The translations under genes and the position numbers were made by a program. From Bacteroidota bacterium (lineage in GTDB: Bacteria; Bacteroidota; Ignavibacteria; Tepidaquicellales; Tepidaquicellaceae): a DNA stretch of 64,000 bases. The stretch covers positions 1 through 64,000 of the forward strand of contig JAFDZO010000023.1 of NCBI GenBank assembly GCA_018266845.1, in the 5' to 3' direction. Below the pieces are notes generated by a model that worked only from the letters and a program-made list of their open reading frames with translations, did no database searches and had not been told where the DNA came from. Within the stretch, counting starts at the first letter, position 1; each line of letters starts with the position of its first letter. Positions 1 to 9,791 of this stretch are shown here, one piece after another.

Positions 1-23
1 GTAATTGTAAAATCTTGGTTCTC

Positions 24-127
24 ATTCCCAAACTCTGTTTGGGAATGCATTGTTTGCGAAACTCTGTTTCGCACTGAAACGGAGTTTCACGCCTTATTTC
101 CGTCCGAAACAGGACTTTGGGACGGAA
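24..127. repeat. composite array of four hairpins (copy 1)
   Basis: Four consecutive palindromes lie at 24-46 (CCCAAA-CTCTG-TTTGGG with extra pairs), 55-73 (TGCGAAA-CTCTG-TTTCGCA), 75-89 (TGAAAC-GGA-GTTTCA) and 98-127 (TTCCGTCC arms around AAACAGGACTTT). They share an AAACTCTGTTT-like core or its complement while the outer arms differ and still pair. The same four hairpins recur in the same order at 6761-6867, and relatives lie at 40146-40344. No coding sequence is supported here. Confidence 0.8.
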
Positions 128-180
128 TAGAGGATATTGTTTTAATTGGGTTAATTTAGAACTTAACAGCCTTGCCCTAA

Positions 181-202
181 CCCCTCCTCGAAAGAGGAGG
201 GG
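181..202. repeat. CCTCCT/AGGAGG palindrome
   Basis: A perfect 9-bp stem CCCCTCCTC closes a GAAA tetraloop just beyond the stop of the minus-strand T9SS gene. It belongs to an interspersed CCCCTCCT...AGGAGGGG family also seen at 10219, 16624, 20399 and twice near 34.8 kb. No T-run follows on the minus strand, so it is not a classical terminator. Confidence 0.7.
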
Positions 203-213
203 GAACATTTGTA

Positions 214-1806
214 TTACTTAATTAAAATCATTTTTTTTGTTTCTGAAAAATTTTCAGTTGTCATTTTGTAATAATATACTCCGCTGGGGAGCGATGCTCC
301 GTTGAAATCAATTTTGTATTCTCCGGCAGATAATTTTTCGTTTACTAATTCCGATATTTCTCTTCCGTTGATGTCATAAATTTTTACTGTAACAAATCCG
401 GCAACCGGTAACTGAAAACCGATAACTGTATTAGGGTTGAACGGGTTGGGATAGTTTTGCTTTAGAGAAAATTTATCGGGCAATGAATTTCCGCTCGGAG
501 TTATGTTTACAGGTTGGGAGTATTTTATGGTAAGGGATTGTTCGTATTGAATTGTGCCATCGTAAAATCCTTCCATGATTATTGAGTTATCATTCGTGAC
601 CGATATATAATAAGGCATCATAAATAAATTGATATAATTATTATTCAACGTTGTTCTTAAAAGATTTCCTTGTGAAGATAGTTTTATTATACCATATGTA
701 TTCCCGTTTTGATAATTGGTCGGAAGAATTAAGCCGCAAGCATAAAAATTTCCAGAGCTATCCATTGCAATATCTGTAAGCATACTATTGCTTGGCAGAG
801 TGCTGTTAAGTTTGAAGCTCCAGATAGAATCTCCTGTTTGTGAATTTAATTTTGATACTAAAAATGTGTGAGTCTGAGCTGTTATAGGTGCGCAGCCTGC
901 ATAAATGATATTATCATCGCGAGTAAGCAATATTTTTGGTTCAATGGAATTGCCATTGAAAGAACCCGGATTTGAGCCATATAATAATTTCGTCCATTTT
1001 AATTCTCCGTTAATATTAAATTTGCTCATTCTTTCTGCATTGGCAGCTATAATTGATGAGTCCTTTCCTATCTTACTGCATAAAAAGTAGGGACTTTTAC
1101 TAGTCCATTGTACATTGCTGCCAGTATCCACTAAGGAAATGTATGTACTATCACTGCTGGTGTAGTATAAAATATAGATTTTGGTGTCGGAAAGTATTTT
1201 GAAATCATATATAAATACAGGTGTACCATTATGTGAAACTTTTATTGAATCTGTTTTTAAACCTGAAGAAGAAATTTTAAAAATTTTGTTTTCATAGTTG
1301 GAATTGAAATCTGTATTTTTTATGGAAACATAAATAAAGCCGCTGGAAGAAATTTCCAGTTTACTATCGAAAAAATTTATGGCATTACCGAGATTAGTTT
1401 TCCATAAAATATCTCCATTTCTATTTGCTTTTACTACATATGTTAGTATTATATTATTTAATGTGTCGGCTGTTTGACAAAGTGCTAAAAGATTATTTTC
1501 ATTATCCATCTTTAAACATCTGGCATCTTCCTGCCAGCAAGGGACAGCTCCAAAATTTCTTATCCAAATAGTTTCACCATTTTTATTTAGTTTATGAAGA
1601 ACAGGGTCTATACAATCGGTTCTTGCATCACCGAAATTTACAACGTTATCTAAAAGGTAAACATTGCTGCTGTCATCCAGAACCATACCCCTTGGATTTC
1701 CTCCCGAATAAAGCGGAAGACCCATCTGGCTCCTCCATTGCGGCACCAACTGCGCAAAAGAGGGAAGTGAAACGAGAAGTAATATTGTTATAATTATTTT
1801 TTTCAT
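214..1806 (-). CDS. T9SS-exported protein with PQQ-like beta-propeller repeats
   Basis: Secreted protein of about 530 residues. The start is the ATG at 1806, which opens directly into a signal peptide (MKKIIITILLLVSLPSFAQ); an upstream in-frame start would prepend charged residues unlike a leader. The body has recurring N-G-E/D-x-x-W strands (NGETIWIRNFG, NGDILWKTNLG, NGELKWTKLLYG), as in PQQ-type or SBBP propellers. The last 75 or so residues form a type IX sorting domain (NYPNPFNPNT, then VKIYDINGREISELV and SGVYYYKM). Export through the T9SS to the surface or medium follows from the family; the ligand is unknown. The sorting domain is nearly identical to those of the next two genes. Confidence 0.9.
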   Translation of the reverse strand: MKKIIITILLLVSLPSFAQLVPQWRSQMGLPLYSGGNPRGMVLDDSSNVYLLDNVVNFGDARTDCIDPVLHKLNKNGETIWIRNFGAVPCWQEDARCLKMDNENNLLALCQTADTLNNIILTYVVKANRNGDILWKTNLGNAINFFDSKLEISSSGFIYVSIKNTDFNSNYENKIFKISSSGLKTDSIKVSHNGTPVFIYDFKILSDTKIYILYYTSSDSTYISLVDTGSNVQWTSKSPYFLCSKIGKDSSIIAANAERMSKFNINGELKWTKLLYGSNPGSFNGNSIEPKILLTRDDNIIYAGCAPITAQTHTFLVSKLNSQTGDSIWSFKLNSTLPSNSMLTDIAMDSSGNFYACGLILPTNYQNGNTYGIIKLSSQGNLLRTTLNNNYINLFMMPYYISVTNDNSIIMEGFYDGTIQYEQSLTIKYSQPVNITPSGNSLPDKFSLKQNYPNPFNPNTVIGFQLPVAGFVTVKIYDINGREISELVNEKLSAGEYKIDFNGASLPSGVYYYKMTTENFSETKKMILIK

Positions 1807-1838
1807 ATAAGTTTTGTTTAGACCGCCCCTTCTATTTC

Positions 1839-1854
1839 TCCCGATATATCGGGA
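1839..1854. repeat. perfect 16-bp palindrome TCCCGATATATCGGGA
   Basis: A perfect palindrome lies between two minus-strand T9SS genes. A related inverted repeat (TCCCGA-CAAA-TCGGGA) occurs at 33442-33457 inside a larger element. It may be a fragment of that repeat class; a role is not evident. Confidence 0.6.
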
Positions 1855-1891
1855 CAAGCTCTCATTCTAAAAGAGGGAGAGTAGAAGTGTA

Positions 1892-3943
1892 TCATTTCAC
1901 CAAAATCATTTTTCTTGTTTCCGAAAAATTTTCAGTTGTCATTTTGTAGTAATACACTCCGCTGGGAAGTGATGCCCCGTTGAAATCAATTTTGTATTCT
2001 CCGGCGGATAATTTTTCGTTTACAAGTTCAGATACTTCTCTTCCATTGATGTCATAAACTTTTAAACTCACAAAACTATTTATAGGTAATTGAAAACTGA
2101 TAACAGTATTTGGGTTGAACGGATTGGGGTAGTTTTGATGTAAATAAAATTTATCGGGAAGAGAGGAAGAGCTTTGCGGCACAAAAACATTACCTCCATT
2201 GGTAGTTTTTAAAATTAATCCCGATGTTCCAACAGCCCAGCCTGTATTTTCGTTAATAAAATCAATGGAACTGATTGACGCATTCACCGGAGTAAGCTGA
2301 TTTTTCCATGTTAAGCCGCCATCAGTAGTTTTGCGCACGTTCTCAGCCCATCCTGTTAACGCGTTTACAAATTTGATGTAAAAAGCAGAGACGCTTTCAA
2401 TGTAAGTCCAGTTATTTCCGCCATTAGTAGTTTTCATTAATCCGTTTCCCGAACCCACAAATCCTGTAAGTTCATTAATAAAAGAAATGGAATTATTGGA
2501 ATAACTTTCATTGCCTTGCTGGAACCAGTTCTGCCCTCCGTCAGTGGTTTTTGAAATAAAATACCCCCCCGTAATCCAGCCGGTTGAAGTATTTGCAAAG
2601 TGCATATCATTGACAACTAAATTTCCCGAAGAAAAACTAATCAGCCAGTTGTTTCCTCCGTTGGTAGTCTTGAATACTTTCCCGCGGTTATCTGCGGTGT
2701 ATCCTGTATTTTCATTTAGGAATAGAATTTTTACAATGTTTCCGTTTTGGCTGTCAATGGTTTCAGTTATCCAGTTATTTCCGCCGTTTGTTGTTTTCTT
2801 TAGAAGCGAACCGTTGCAGCCAATCCACCCTGTGTTTTCGTTGAGAAAGAAGAATGAATAAATTTTAGAGGTTGTCTGAGTTGTGATGTTAAACCAATTG
2901 ATTCCTCCGTTAGTTGATTTTAGCAGAGTGCCATTTGCGCCGGAAGTCCATCCTGTTTGCGGGTTGAGAAATTTTACAGCGGTTAAATCATTGCGCGTAA
3001 CGAAAGTTTGAAGCGTCCTCCACGAAAATGGAGGAGCTGTAGTTTTATAAATTGCTCCCTGATGAGAACAAAGGAAACCCGTGCTTCCTGAAAAGCTGAT
3101 ACTCATCATGCTATCAGAGTTCGCGGAAATATCAGCCGTAGCCCAATAGCTTCCGCCGTCTGTAGTAATGACAAAGTAGCCGTTATTGGCAAGCGCAAAG
3201 CCCGTCAGTTCGTTTTTGAAAAACACTTTGTTGTAACCTCCAATGCCTGCGCTTGCAGAAATACTCCAGTTTGCCCCGCCGTCAGTGGTTTTCCAGACTA
3301 ACGATCCGGCAGCATAACCTGTCATTTCGTTGATAAAACACCCCTTGTTCGAGCCGTTGAAAGGAGTGGGAATGAAGCTCCAGTTTACGCCGCAATTTGT
3401 AGTCTTTAATATGTGCAGGCTGCTTTTTGTAAAAATAAATCCCGTGTTGGAATTTATAAAAGAGATACCCGTGTAATTGTTTACTTCGGGTTTTTGAGTA
3501 GTCCATGTAACGGCGCCGTCAGTTGTTTTGAAAATTCTTCCTGAATCGGAGACGGCAAAACCTGTAGTGCCATTTAAAAAGCACATATCTTTAAAATTGG
3601 CAGAAATGCCGGACGAGTTAACCTCCAGCCAGTTAGTTCCGCCGTTTAGAGTCAATAAAATGCTGCCCTGCTCACCGCATACAAAACCGTATTGCGTGTT
3701 TATCATAGAAATTGCATTTAAGGTGAGGGGGCTAAGCTGAATATTCCAGCTTGATCCGCCGTCAGTGGTTTTTAAAATTTTATTGCCCACTACCCAGCCT
3801 GTCAAATCATTTACAAAATATGTATCGTTACAAATAGCCGCAGGGAGGGGAATTGTAGGGCTGACGTACTGCCAGCCTGACTGCGCCGAAGCGCCGATAA
3901 ATAAGAACTGAAGGAAAAGCAAAAGTATATAAAATTTTTTCAT
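1892..3943 (-). CDS. T9SS-exported protein with YCF48/BNR-like repeats
   Basis: 683-residue secreted protein starting with a signal peptide (MKKFYILLLFLQFLFIGASA). About a dozen repeats carry the Asp-box pattern K-T-T-D/N-G-G-x-x-W, spaced about 40-45 residues, alternating with strands such as GWVVGN or TGFAV. This is the layout of YCF48-like or sialidase-type beta-propellers. Residues from about 605 to the end form the T9SS sorting domain (NYPNPFNPNTVISFQLP through SGVYYYKM and a terminal MILVK). It sits head-to-tail with two other cargo genes. The ligand is not predictable; cell-surface adhesion or matrix roles are common for such cargo. Confidence 0.9.
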   Translation of the reverse strand: MKKFYILLLFLQFLFIGASAQSGWQYVSPTIPLPAAICNDTYFVNDLTGWVVGNKILKTTDGGSSWNIQLSPLTLNAISMINTQYGFVCGEQGSILLTLNGGTNWLEVNSSGISANFKDMCFLNGTTGFAVSDSGRIFKTTDGAVTWTTQKPEVNNYTGISFINSNTGFIFTKSSLHILKTTNCGVNWSFIPTPFNGSNKGCFINEMTGYAAGSLVWKTTDGGANWSISASAGIGGYNKVFFKNELTGFALANNGYFVITTDGGSYWATADISANSDSMMSISFSGSTGFLCSHQGAIYKTTAPPFSWRTLQTFVTRNDLTAVKFLNPQTGWTSGANGTLLKSTNGGINWFNITTQTTSKIYSFFFLNENTGWIGCNGSLLKKTTNGGNNWITETIDSQNGNIVKILFLNENTGYTADNRGKVFKTTNGGNNWLISFSSGNLVVNDMHFANTSTGWITGGYFISKTTDGGQNWFQQGNESYSNNSISFINELTGFVGSGNGLMKTTNGGNNWTYIESVSAFYIKFVNALTGWAENVRKTTDGGLTWKNQLTPVNASISSIDFINENTGWAVGTSGLILKTTNGGNVFVPQSSSSLPDKFYLHQNYPNPFNPNTVISFQLPINSFVSLKVYDINGREVSELVNEKLSAGEYKIDFNGASLPSGVYYYKMTTENFSETRKMILVK

Positions 3944-4116
3944 GAGAATTATTTGCGTTAAGTTACGGGAGATTAATCAAATTTCCAAAGATTTTTTTAG
4001 CCGAAAATCCTAAAAATAAATTGCTGAAAATGGAGGAGGTTAAGAGGAGATATAGCTTTTTTGAAAATAGTGCTGAATATTGCCTAACAGGTTTTTAATC
4101 CTGAAAGGTTCAAACT

Positions 4117-6156
4117 TTATTTCACCAAAATCATTTTTTTTGTTTCCGAAAAATTCTCTGTAGTCATTTTGTAATAATACACTCCGCTGGGGAGCGATGC
4201 GCCGTTAAAATCAATTTTGTATTCTCCGGCGGATAATTTTTCGTTTACAAGTTCAGATACTTCTCTTCCGTTAATGTCATAAACTCTTAAACTTACAGAA
4301 CTATTTATAGGTAATTGAAAACTGATAACAGTATTTGGGTTGAACGGGTTGGGGTAGTTTTGATGTAATGAAAAGTAATTAGATACCGCAGAAGAACTTG
4401 TAGTAATTCCAATCACCTCGGCGAGGCTTCTTTTGATTAAGCCACTGTTACCAATAGAAGCAAAAATGTATTCTGAGTTGCTCCAAATTGAGTTTACTAA
4501 GCGACCTGACTGCTGTGTATAAATTTGTACCCATGAATTTCCTAAATCGGATGATTTATAAATTCTTGAATTAGAGCATGCAAATAAAAAATTGTTAAAT
4601 GAAATTATTTTGTTAAAAGGTGCTTGTGTCTGCTCCTCAAATATTCTTACCCAGTTAATTGTGTTTAAGCTAGTTTTGTAAATACCTGAATTAGATGCTG
4701 AAAATAAATAACCTCCTGCAGCGGCGGTGCTGTTTGAATTCAAAGGGGTCAAGCCGTTATTTATCGGAGTAAGCTGATATGATGATGAGCATAAGTAAAC
4801 TCCATTATTTTGAGTGCTGATAAAAAAATCTTGTCCGTATTTACTCATGTCCATAAGTTTGGAAGGTAAAGAATATGAATACATGTTTGCAGTGTTATCA
4901 TCACGATATACATTCAAATATGTATCGCTTAGAAAGATTATATCCTGATTGTTAAACTCCCCTATATAAGTTCCGTGAGCAGAAGCCTCCAATCCGTTAA
5001 GCCAGTTTACGCCAGCGTTAGACGTGCGTAATATTGTGTTATAAATATTATTAACAGGAATAAAAATTTTGCTTTGGTTTTTTTTTATAATAGAGTTAGC
5101 AGGATAATATCCGTTATTTACATAGCCGTCAAAATACAGCAGCCACTGCCCTCAATTATCAAGTGTTTTGTAAATTTTTCCAAGGAGTGTGCAGTACATC
5201 TCGTTGCCGTAAAAGTTTATTCTGTCGAATACTGTGTTTACTATATTGGAATTTCTGCTGCTCCAATTTGCTCCGCCGTCAGATGAATACATAATTCCTG
5301 TAACATTTGCCATAATAATATCACTGCCTAAGATGAGGGCATTATAAGCAGGGTACTCCGTGTTAGCTAATGCAGTTGTTGTTTGAGAAAAATTTGCGCC
5401 ATTATTAGTGCTCTTATAAATGTAATTTTTATAAGTGCAGTAAAGATTCACCGAGTCAGAAAAAATTGTAAGCGGATAAAAGGTGGACGAGTATGGTTTT
5501 TTCATCGTGTACCACTTTGATGAATCTATATGGCATTTGTAAACACTGTCGAAATTTAAAGCATATATATAATTATCTTTGAAGGTATAATCCGAAAAAT
5601 ATGTCGGTCCTAACTTTACCCAATTATTTCCTTCATTGGTTGATTTGTATAGATCGGCATTAACTCCGACAAACAATATATTTTTGTATTTCCTTATTTC
5701 CACTGAAAAAGGAGAATTGAGGTTGGATGATTTATCAATCCATTGATTTTCTTCAAGAAGATAAATCCCAATATACGTCCCAATGATTAACTTCCCGTTA
5801 ATTGATTCAACACAATTCACGAATGGAGTAAACAAGGGGGGACCGTAAGGAGCCCAGTTATTTCCTCTGTCTGTCGAACTAAATATTCCCGCGCCGTAAC
5901 ACGCTGCGAAAAGAGTAGTTCCGATTTCCGTTACATCATAAACAGTAATTTTTGGGAAGCCGGTATTACATTCTTCCCAGCTTTCTCCTTTATCTGATGA
6001 GCGGAAAAGTCCGTTTTGTTTTGTAACTGCAAATAAGTATTGAGAAGTTTTTTTTACTTTATATACCTGTCCTCCAGAAATGCCCGCTACTTTTGTCCAT
6101 TGCGCAAAAGAGGGGAGGGTGGCAAGCAGCAGTATTATTAAAATTATTTTTTTCAT
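4117..6156 (-). pseudogene. T9SS-exported propeller protein split by one in-frame TGA
   Basis: One reading frame runs from ATG 6156 (signal peptide MKKIILIILLLATLPSFAQ) to 4117, broken only by TGA at 5152-5154. The frame continues past the stop (GQWLLYFDGYVNNGYYP...) into the downstream part with Asp-box repeats and a complete sorting domain ending MILVK. The stop falls on the conserved glycine of an Asp-box (K-T-L-D-N-stop-G-Q-W), so GGA to TGA is the simplest change. With that codon restored the protein is about 679 residues, matching its 683-residue neighbour. It may be a nonsense mutation or a sequence error; as written the product lacks its secretion domain. Confidence 0.85.
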
Positions 6157-6371
6157 AATTTGTTTCATCAATATTATAAATTTTTACATTCGAGGCAAAG
6201 ATTATTTAACGTGAAATTAGCCTTTTCTAAACTCTTGATATACCTTTACTTACGCACAATTCTAGTACTCTTTGATAAATGACTGTTATACCCTTTCTAT
6301 GGTTTGAATTTCCCACTTTATTTCACTATTTTTACAGTTCACAAAATCTAAATTAGAAAGAGGTAATTTCT

Positions 6372-6569
6372 TTGTTCAAAGTCGTTCTTCAGGAAGGTGA
6401 ATCTATTGATAAAGCTCTTAAAAGATTCAAGAAAAAATACGAGAAGTCAGGAATTTTAAAAGAATTCAGACGCAGAATGTTTTTCACAAAACCTTCAGTT
6501 GAAAAGAAAATGGATTTAGAACGCGCTATTAGGAAAAATAAAAGAATAATAGCGGAAGAAAATAATTAA
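6372..6569 (+). CDS. rpsU: 30S ribosomal protein S21
   Basis: 65-residue basic protein matching bS21, a small-subunit protein that helps initiation on the mRNA platform. The family signature is clear: V-V-L-Q-E-G-E-S-I-D-K-A-L-K-R-F, then EKSGIL and EFRRRMFFTKPS. The start is TTG at 6372, fixed by the family N-terminus and by AGAGG at 6359-6363, eight bases upstream. The gene is transcribed away from the T9SS cluster and followed by its own terminator. Full length for the family. Confidence 0.95.
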   Translation: MFKVVLQEGESIDKALKRFKKKYEKSGILKEFRRRMFFTKPSVEKKMDLERAIRKNKRIIAEENN

Positions 6570-6599
6570 TTTTATATTCTTAAAGATTAATTCAATTTT

Positions 6600-6636
6600 A
6601 CCCGCCATTACGTTTTTCGTAGTAGCGGGTTTTTTG
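6600..6636 (+). terminator. intrinsic terminator after rpsU
   Basis: ACCCGC (6600-6605) pairs with GCGGGT (6625-6630), with additional TTACG/CGTAG pairing inside, followed by a run of T at 6630-6635. It lies 31 bases past the rpsU stop. Confidence 0.85.
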
Positions 6637-6680
6637 TTTTTGGTATTTTATCTACACCCACCGTCTCGCTTCGCTAGACA

Positions 6681-6867
6681 CCTCCCTCAAGGGAGGAATT
6701 ATTCTCCCCTTGAGGGGAGTGTTCCGACAGAGTCGGAACGTGGGGTGTTTTGCAGGACTCTTTCCCAAACTCTGTTTGGGAAAGCATATACCGCGAAACT
6801 CCGTTTCGCAGTGAAACAGAGTTTCACTTAATAGTTCCGTCCCAAACAGGAGTTTGGGACGGAGAAC
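6681..6867. repeat. array of seven hairpins between rpsU and hpt (copy 2)
   Basis: Consecutive palindromes: CCTCCCTCAAGGGAGG (6681-6696), CTCCCCTTGAGGGGAG (6704-6719), GTTCCGAC-AGA-GTCGGAAC (6721-6739), then the same four hairpins in the same order as at 24-127: 6761-6783, 6793-6809, 6811-6827 and 6834-6867. Relative to copy 1, paired positions change together, for example TTTCCC/GGGAAA here for ATTCCC/GGGAAT there, and the mismatches of the fourth hairpin in copy 1 are perfect pairs here. Open frames across this stretch are repeat artefacts. Confidence 0.8.
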
Positions 6868-6913
6868 CAAGATATTTTTAACAAACATTTTTTTAGAACC
6901 GGGGCGAAAAATT

Positions 6914-7441
6914 TTGGAAGTCAATAAAAAAGCAAAAATAAAACCGTATATAAAAAAGAGCGAGATAAAAAAACGCATTAAAGAACTCGCCAAACGAATC
7001 AATAAAGATTACAGGCACAAGAAGCCGATTTTTATAGGCATTCTCAACGGCTCATTTATTTTTATTGCAGATTTAATCAGGGAAATTGAAGTCGAGTGCG
7101 AAGTGGACTTCCTCAAGCTCTCCAGCTACGGAGACAGTAAGATTTCTTCGGGAGAGGTAACTCTGCTGAAAGACCTTAACTGCAAAGTAGAGGGCGAAGA
7201 TATTATTGTCGTAGAAGATATTGTTGATACAGGGCTATCTGTAAAATTTATCCGCGATTTGATTATGACAAAGAAACCAAAATCATTAAAATTCGTTACA
7301 CTACTATACAAGAAGGATATTGCCAAGCTGGATTTTCCTGTTGACTATATCGGCTTTAAAATTAAGAACGATTTTGTTATCGGTTACGGTCTTGATTACG
7401 CTCAGAAGTATAGGAATTTAAATGGCATTTTTGTGTTGTAG
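6914..7441 (+). CDS. hpt: hypoxanthine phosphoribosyltransferase
   Basis: About 175 residues, the usual size. It salvages hypoxanthine (and guanine) with PRPP to make IMP/GMP in the cytosol. Seen: the PRPP-binding motif VVEDIVDTGLS, the N-terminal P-I-F-I-G-I-L-N-G-S-F-I-F-I-A-D-L block, and D-F-L-K-L-S-S-Y-G-D. The start is taken as TTG at 6914; the other in-frame start (TTG 6854) lies inside the upstream hairpin array, and no ATG precedes the conserved core. It is followed 34 bases later by ftsH; hpt-ftsH adjacency is common in bacteria. Confidence 0.92.
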   Translation: MEVNKKAKIKPYIKKSEIKKRIKELAKRINKDYRHKKPIFIGILNGSFIFIADLIREIEVECEVDFLKLSSYGDSKISSGEVTLLKDLNCKVEGEDIIVVEDIVDTGLSVKFIRDLIMTKKPKSLKFVTLLYKKDIAKLDFPVDYIGFKIKNDFVIGYGLDYAQKYRNLNGIFVL

Positions 7442-7475
7442 TAAAAGAACTAAATTTTAATAACAAATTTTTTAA

Positions 7476-9491
7476 ATGGATAATAATAAAAAGAAAAAAC
7501 AGAACAACGATGATTTTAATTGGACCCGGATTTTCAGAATTGTTCTCGGATGGAGCGCAATATTAATTGGGTTCTTTCTGATAATGATTTATACGAAAGG
7601 CTCTGAGGGAAAATATTCAGATGTTTCGTTTGATGAATATCAAAGATTGCTGCGTGATAAAAAAATCGAAAGCGCAGTAATAAAAAAGAGCGACAACAAT
7701 TATGAGTTCCTCGGCAAGCTGAAAGGCAATGAGCCGGTGAACATTAATGGAAGAACTTTCACCACGGATAAAATCACAGTATTCCTGCCATATACAAATG
7801 TAGATGACGCTTTTATAAAATCTCTTAACGAAGCCGGTGTAAAATTCTCAGTTGAAAAAGATGACGGCGGATGGATGGGACCTCTTCTCGGAGCGATTCC
7901 ATGGATACTTATAATCATATTCTGGATTTTAATAATGCGCAGAATGCAGTCCGGCGGTGCAGGCGGCTCGAGAAATATTTTCTCATTCGGAAAATCAAAA
8001 GCAAAGATGCTGAACGAGTCTGCAACGAAAGTTACATTCAGCGATGTAGCAGGAGCAGATGAAGCAAAGCAGGAGCTTTCAGAAATTATAGATTTTTTAA
8101 AATCACCGGGCAAGTTTCAGAAGCTCGGCGGTAAAATTCCGAGAGGCGTTCTTCTTTTAGGACCTCCCGGAACAGGAAAAACTTTGCTTGCGCGCGCAGT
8201 TGCGGGCGAGGCAGGCGTTCCTTTCTTTTCAATCTCAGGTGCAGACTTCGTTGAGATGTTTGTCGGTGTCGGCGCATCGAGAGTAAGAGATTTGTTCGAG
8301 CAGGGAAAGAAACACGCTCCCTGTATAATTTTCATAGATGAAATTGATGCAGTAGGCCGCCACAGAGGCGCAGGTTTAGGCGGCGGACACGATGAAAGAG
8401 AGCAGACATTAAATCAGCTGCTTATCGAAATGGACGGCTTCGAACAGAACAACGGTGTTATAGTAATTGCATCAACAAACAGACCTGACATTCTTGACCC
8501 GGCTTTATTAAGACCGGGAAGATTTGACAGACAGGTTGTTGTAGATAGACCTGACGTAAAGGGACGAGAAGGAATTTTAAAAGTTCATACAAGAAAAATT
8601 CCGCTTTCAAAAGATGTTAAGATTGAAACAATTGCAAAGGGAACTCCGGGATTTTCAGGCGCAGACCTTGCAAACTTAGTGAACGAAGCAGCGCTTCTCG
8701 CTGCAAGAAATAACAAAGATGTTGTAAGCATGCGCGAGCTTGAAGATGCTAAGGATAAAGTAATGATGGGAACGGAAAGAAAGAGCATGATAATTTCCGA
8801 GAGGGAAAAGCTGACAACTTCTTATCACGAGTGCGGACACGTTCTGGTTGCGAAGATGATTCCCGAAGCAGACCCTGTACATAAAGTAACAATTATTCCG
8901 AGAGGAAGAGCGCTTGGCGTAACAACTTATCTTCCTATGGATGAAAAGCACAGCTACTCTAAGGAGCATCTGGAAGCAATGATTGCATACGCCATGGGCG
9001 GCAGAGCAGCGGAGAAGATTGTATTCAACGAGCTTACCACAGGCGCAAGCAATGACATCGAGCGCGCAACAGGCATGGCAAGAAGAATGGTATGTGAATT
9101 TGGTATGAGCGAAAAGCTCGGACCGGTTGCATACGGACAAAAGCAGGAAGAAATTTTCTTAGGAAGAGAAATAAATCAGCACAGAGATTACAGTGAGACA
9201 ACGCAGATATTGATTGATGATGAAATAAAGAGAACCGTTACGGCAGGAATGAGCAAAGCTGAAAAAATTCTCCGCGATAATATTGAAGTGCTTCATAAGA
9301 TGTCGCATATTCTTCTCGAGAGGGAAATTCTTGATGCAGAAGAGATAGATAAAATTATGAGAGGCGAAGAGCTTCCTCCTGTAGTGAAGGAAACTACAAC
9401 TCTTGTTCCCGATAAAAATATAGAGACAAAGAAAGAAAAGAAAATGAAGGATGACCCGGGGTTTTCGGGTAATGTAGCGCTTGCTAATTAA
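7476..9491 (+). CDS. ftsH: ATP-dependent zinc metalloprotease FtsH
   Basis: 671-residue membrane protease that degrades misfolded or regulatory membrane and cytosolic proteins. N-terminal membrane segment (about residues 24-43), a periplasmic domain, a second membrane segment (about 134-155), and a glycine-rich linker. AAA module with Walker A GPPGTGKT at 229-236, Walker [12 protein letters not shown], and the second region of homology (LRPGRFDRQ). The M41 zinc site HECGH is at residues 451-455. The start is ATG at 7476. Full length and intact. Confidence 0.97.
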   Translation: MDNNKKKKQNNDDFNWTRIFRIVLGWSAILIGFFLIMIYTKGSEGKYSDVSFDEYQRLLRDKKIESAVIKKSDNNYEFLGKLKGNEPVNINGRTFTTDKITVFLPYTNVDDAFIKSLNEAGVKFSVEKDDGGWMGPLLGAIPWILIIIFWILIMRRMQSGGAGGSRNIFSFGKSKAKMLNESATKVTFSDVAGADEAKQELSEIIDFLKSPGKFQKLGGKIPRGVLLLGPPGTGKTLLARAVAGEAGVPFFSISGADFVEMFVGVGASRVRDLFEQGKKHAPCIIFIDEIDAVGRHRGAGLGGGHDEREQTLNQLLIEMDGFEQNNGVIVIASTNRPDILDPALLRPGRFDRQVVVDRPDVKGREGILKVHTRKIPLSKDVKIETIAKGTPGFSGADLANLVNEAALLAARNNKDVVSMRELEDAKDKVMMGTERKSMIISEREKLTTSYHECGHVLVAKMIPEADPVHKVTIIPRGRALGVTTYLPMDEKHSYSKEHLEAMIAYAMGGRAAEKIVFNELTTGASNDIERATGMARRMVCEFGMSEKLGPVAYGQKQEEIFLGREINQHRDYSETTQILIDDEIKRTVTAGMSKAEKILRDNIEVLHKMSHILLEREILDAEEIDKIMRGEELPPVVKETTTLVPDKNIETKKEKKMKDDPGFSGNVALAN

Positions 9492-9506
9492 GAATGACAA
9501 TTGAGA

Positions 9507-9791
9507 ATGACAATTGAGAATATAAAAAATATTGACACCAATAAAATTGCTGTTGAAGGGGAAAAAATATATGAGAAGATAAAATCTCAGTATGAACCTC
9601 AGTTTAATGGCAAGTTTTTAGCTATTGATACAGATACAGAGAAGGTGTATTTAGGTGAAACAAGTTTGCAGGCATCACAAATAGCGCGCAAAGATAAAAA
9701 GGAAACAATTTTTTATATTAAAAAAATCGGGTTTGAAGTAACATTGGAGTATCCCGGCTTTTCAAGCCTATACTTGAAGAGCAGCAGATGA
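9507..9791 (+). CDS. small protein paired with a retropepsin-like gene
   Basis: 94-residue soluble protein with no confident family. The core (GKFLAIDTDTEKVYLGET, then ASQIARKDKKETIFYIKKIGF) looks like a small alpha/beta domain of a kind I associate, from memory, with genes next to clan AA aspartic proteases. ATG at 9507 is preferred over TTG 9501; the sequence around it is an imperfect duplication of the ftsH stop region (GAATGACAATTGA twice). It starts 15 bases after ftsH and overlaps the next gene by four bases (ATGA), so the two are translationally coupled. A substrate-recognition or modulator role for the protease is inference. Confidence 0.75.
   Translation: MTIENIKNIDTNKIAVEGEKIYEKIKSQYEPQFNGKFLAIDTDTEKVYLGETSLQASQIARKDKKETIFYIKKIGFEVTLEYPGFSSLYLKSSR

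Noticed and set aside
5152-5154. TGA read as glycine (alternative genetic code)
   Set aside because: Many genes here end in TGA at the family-expected terminus, and only one gene shows the in-frame TGA.
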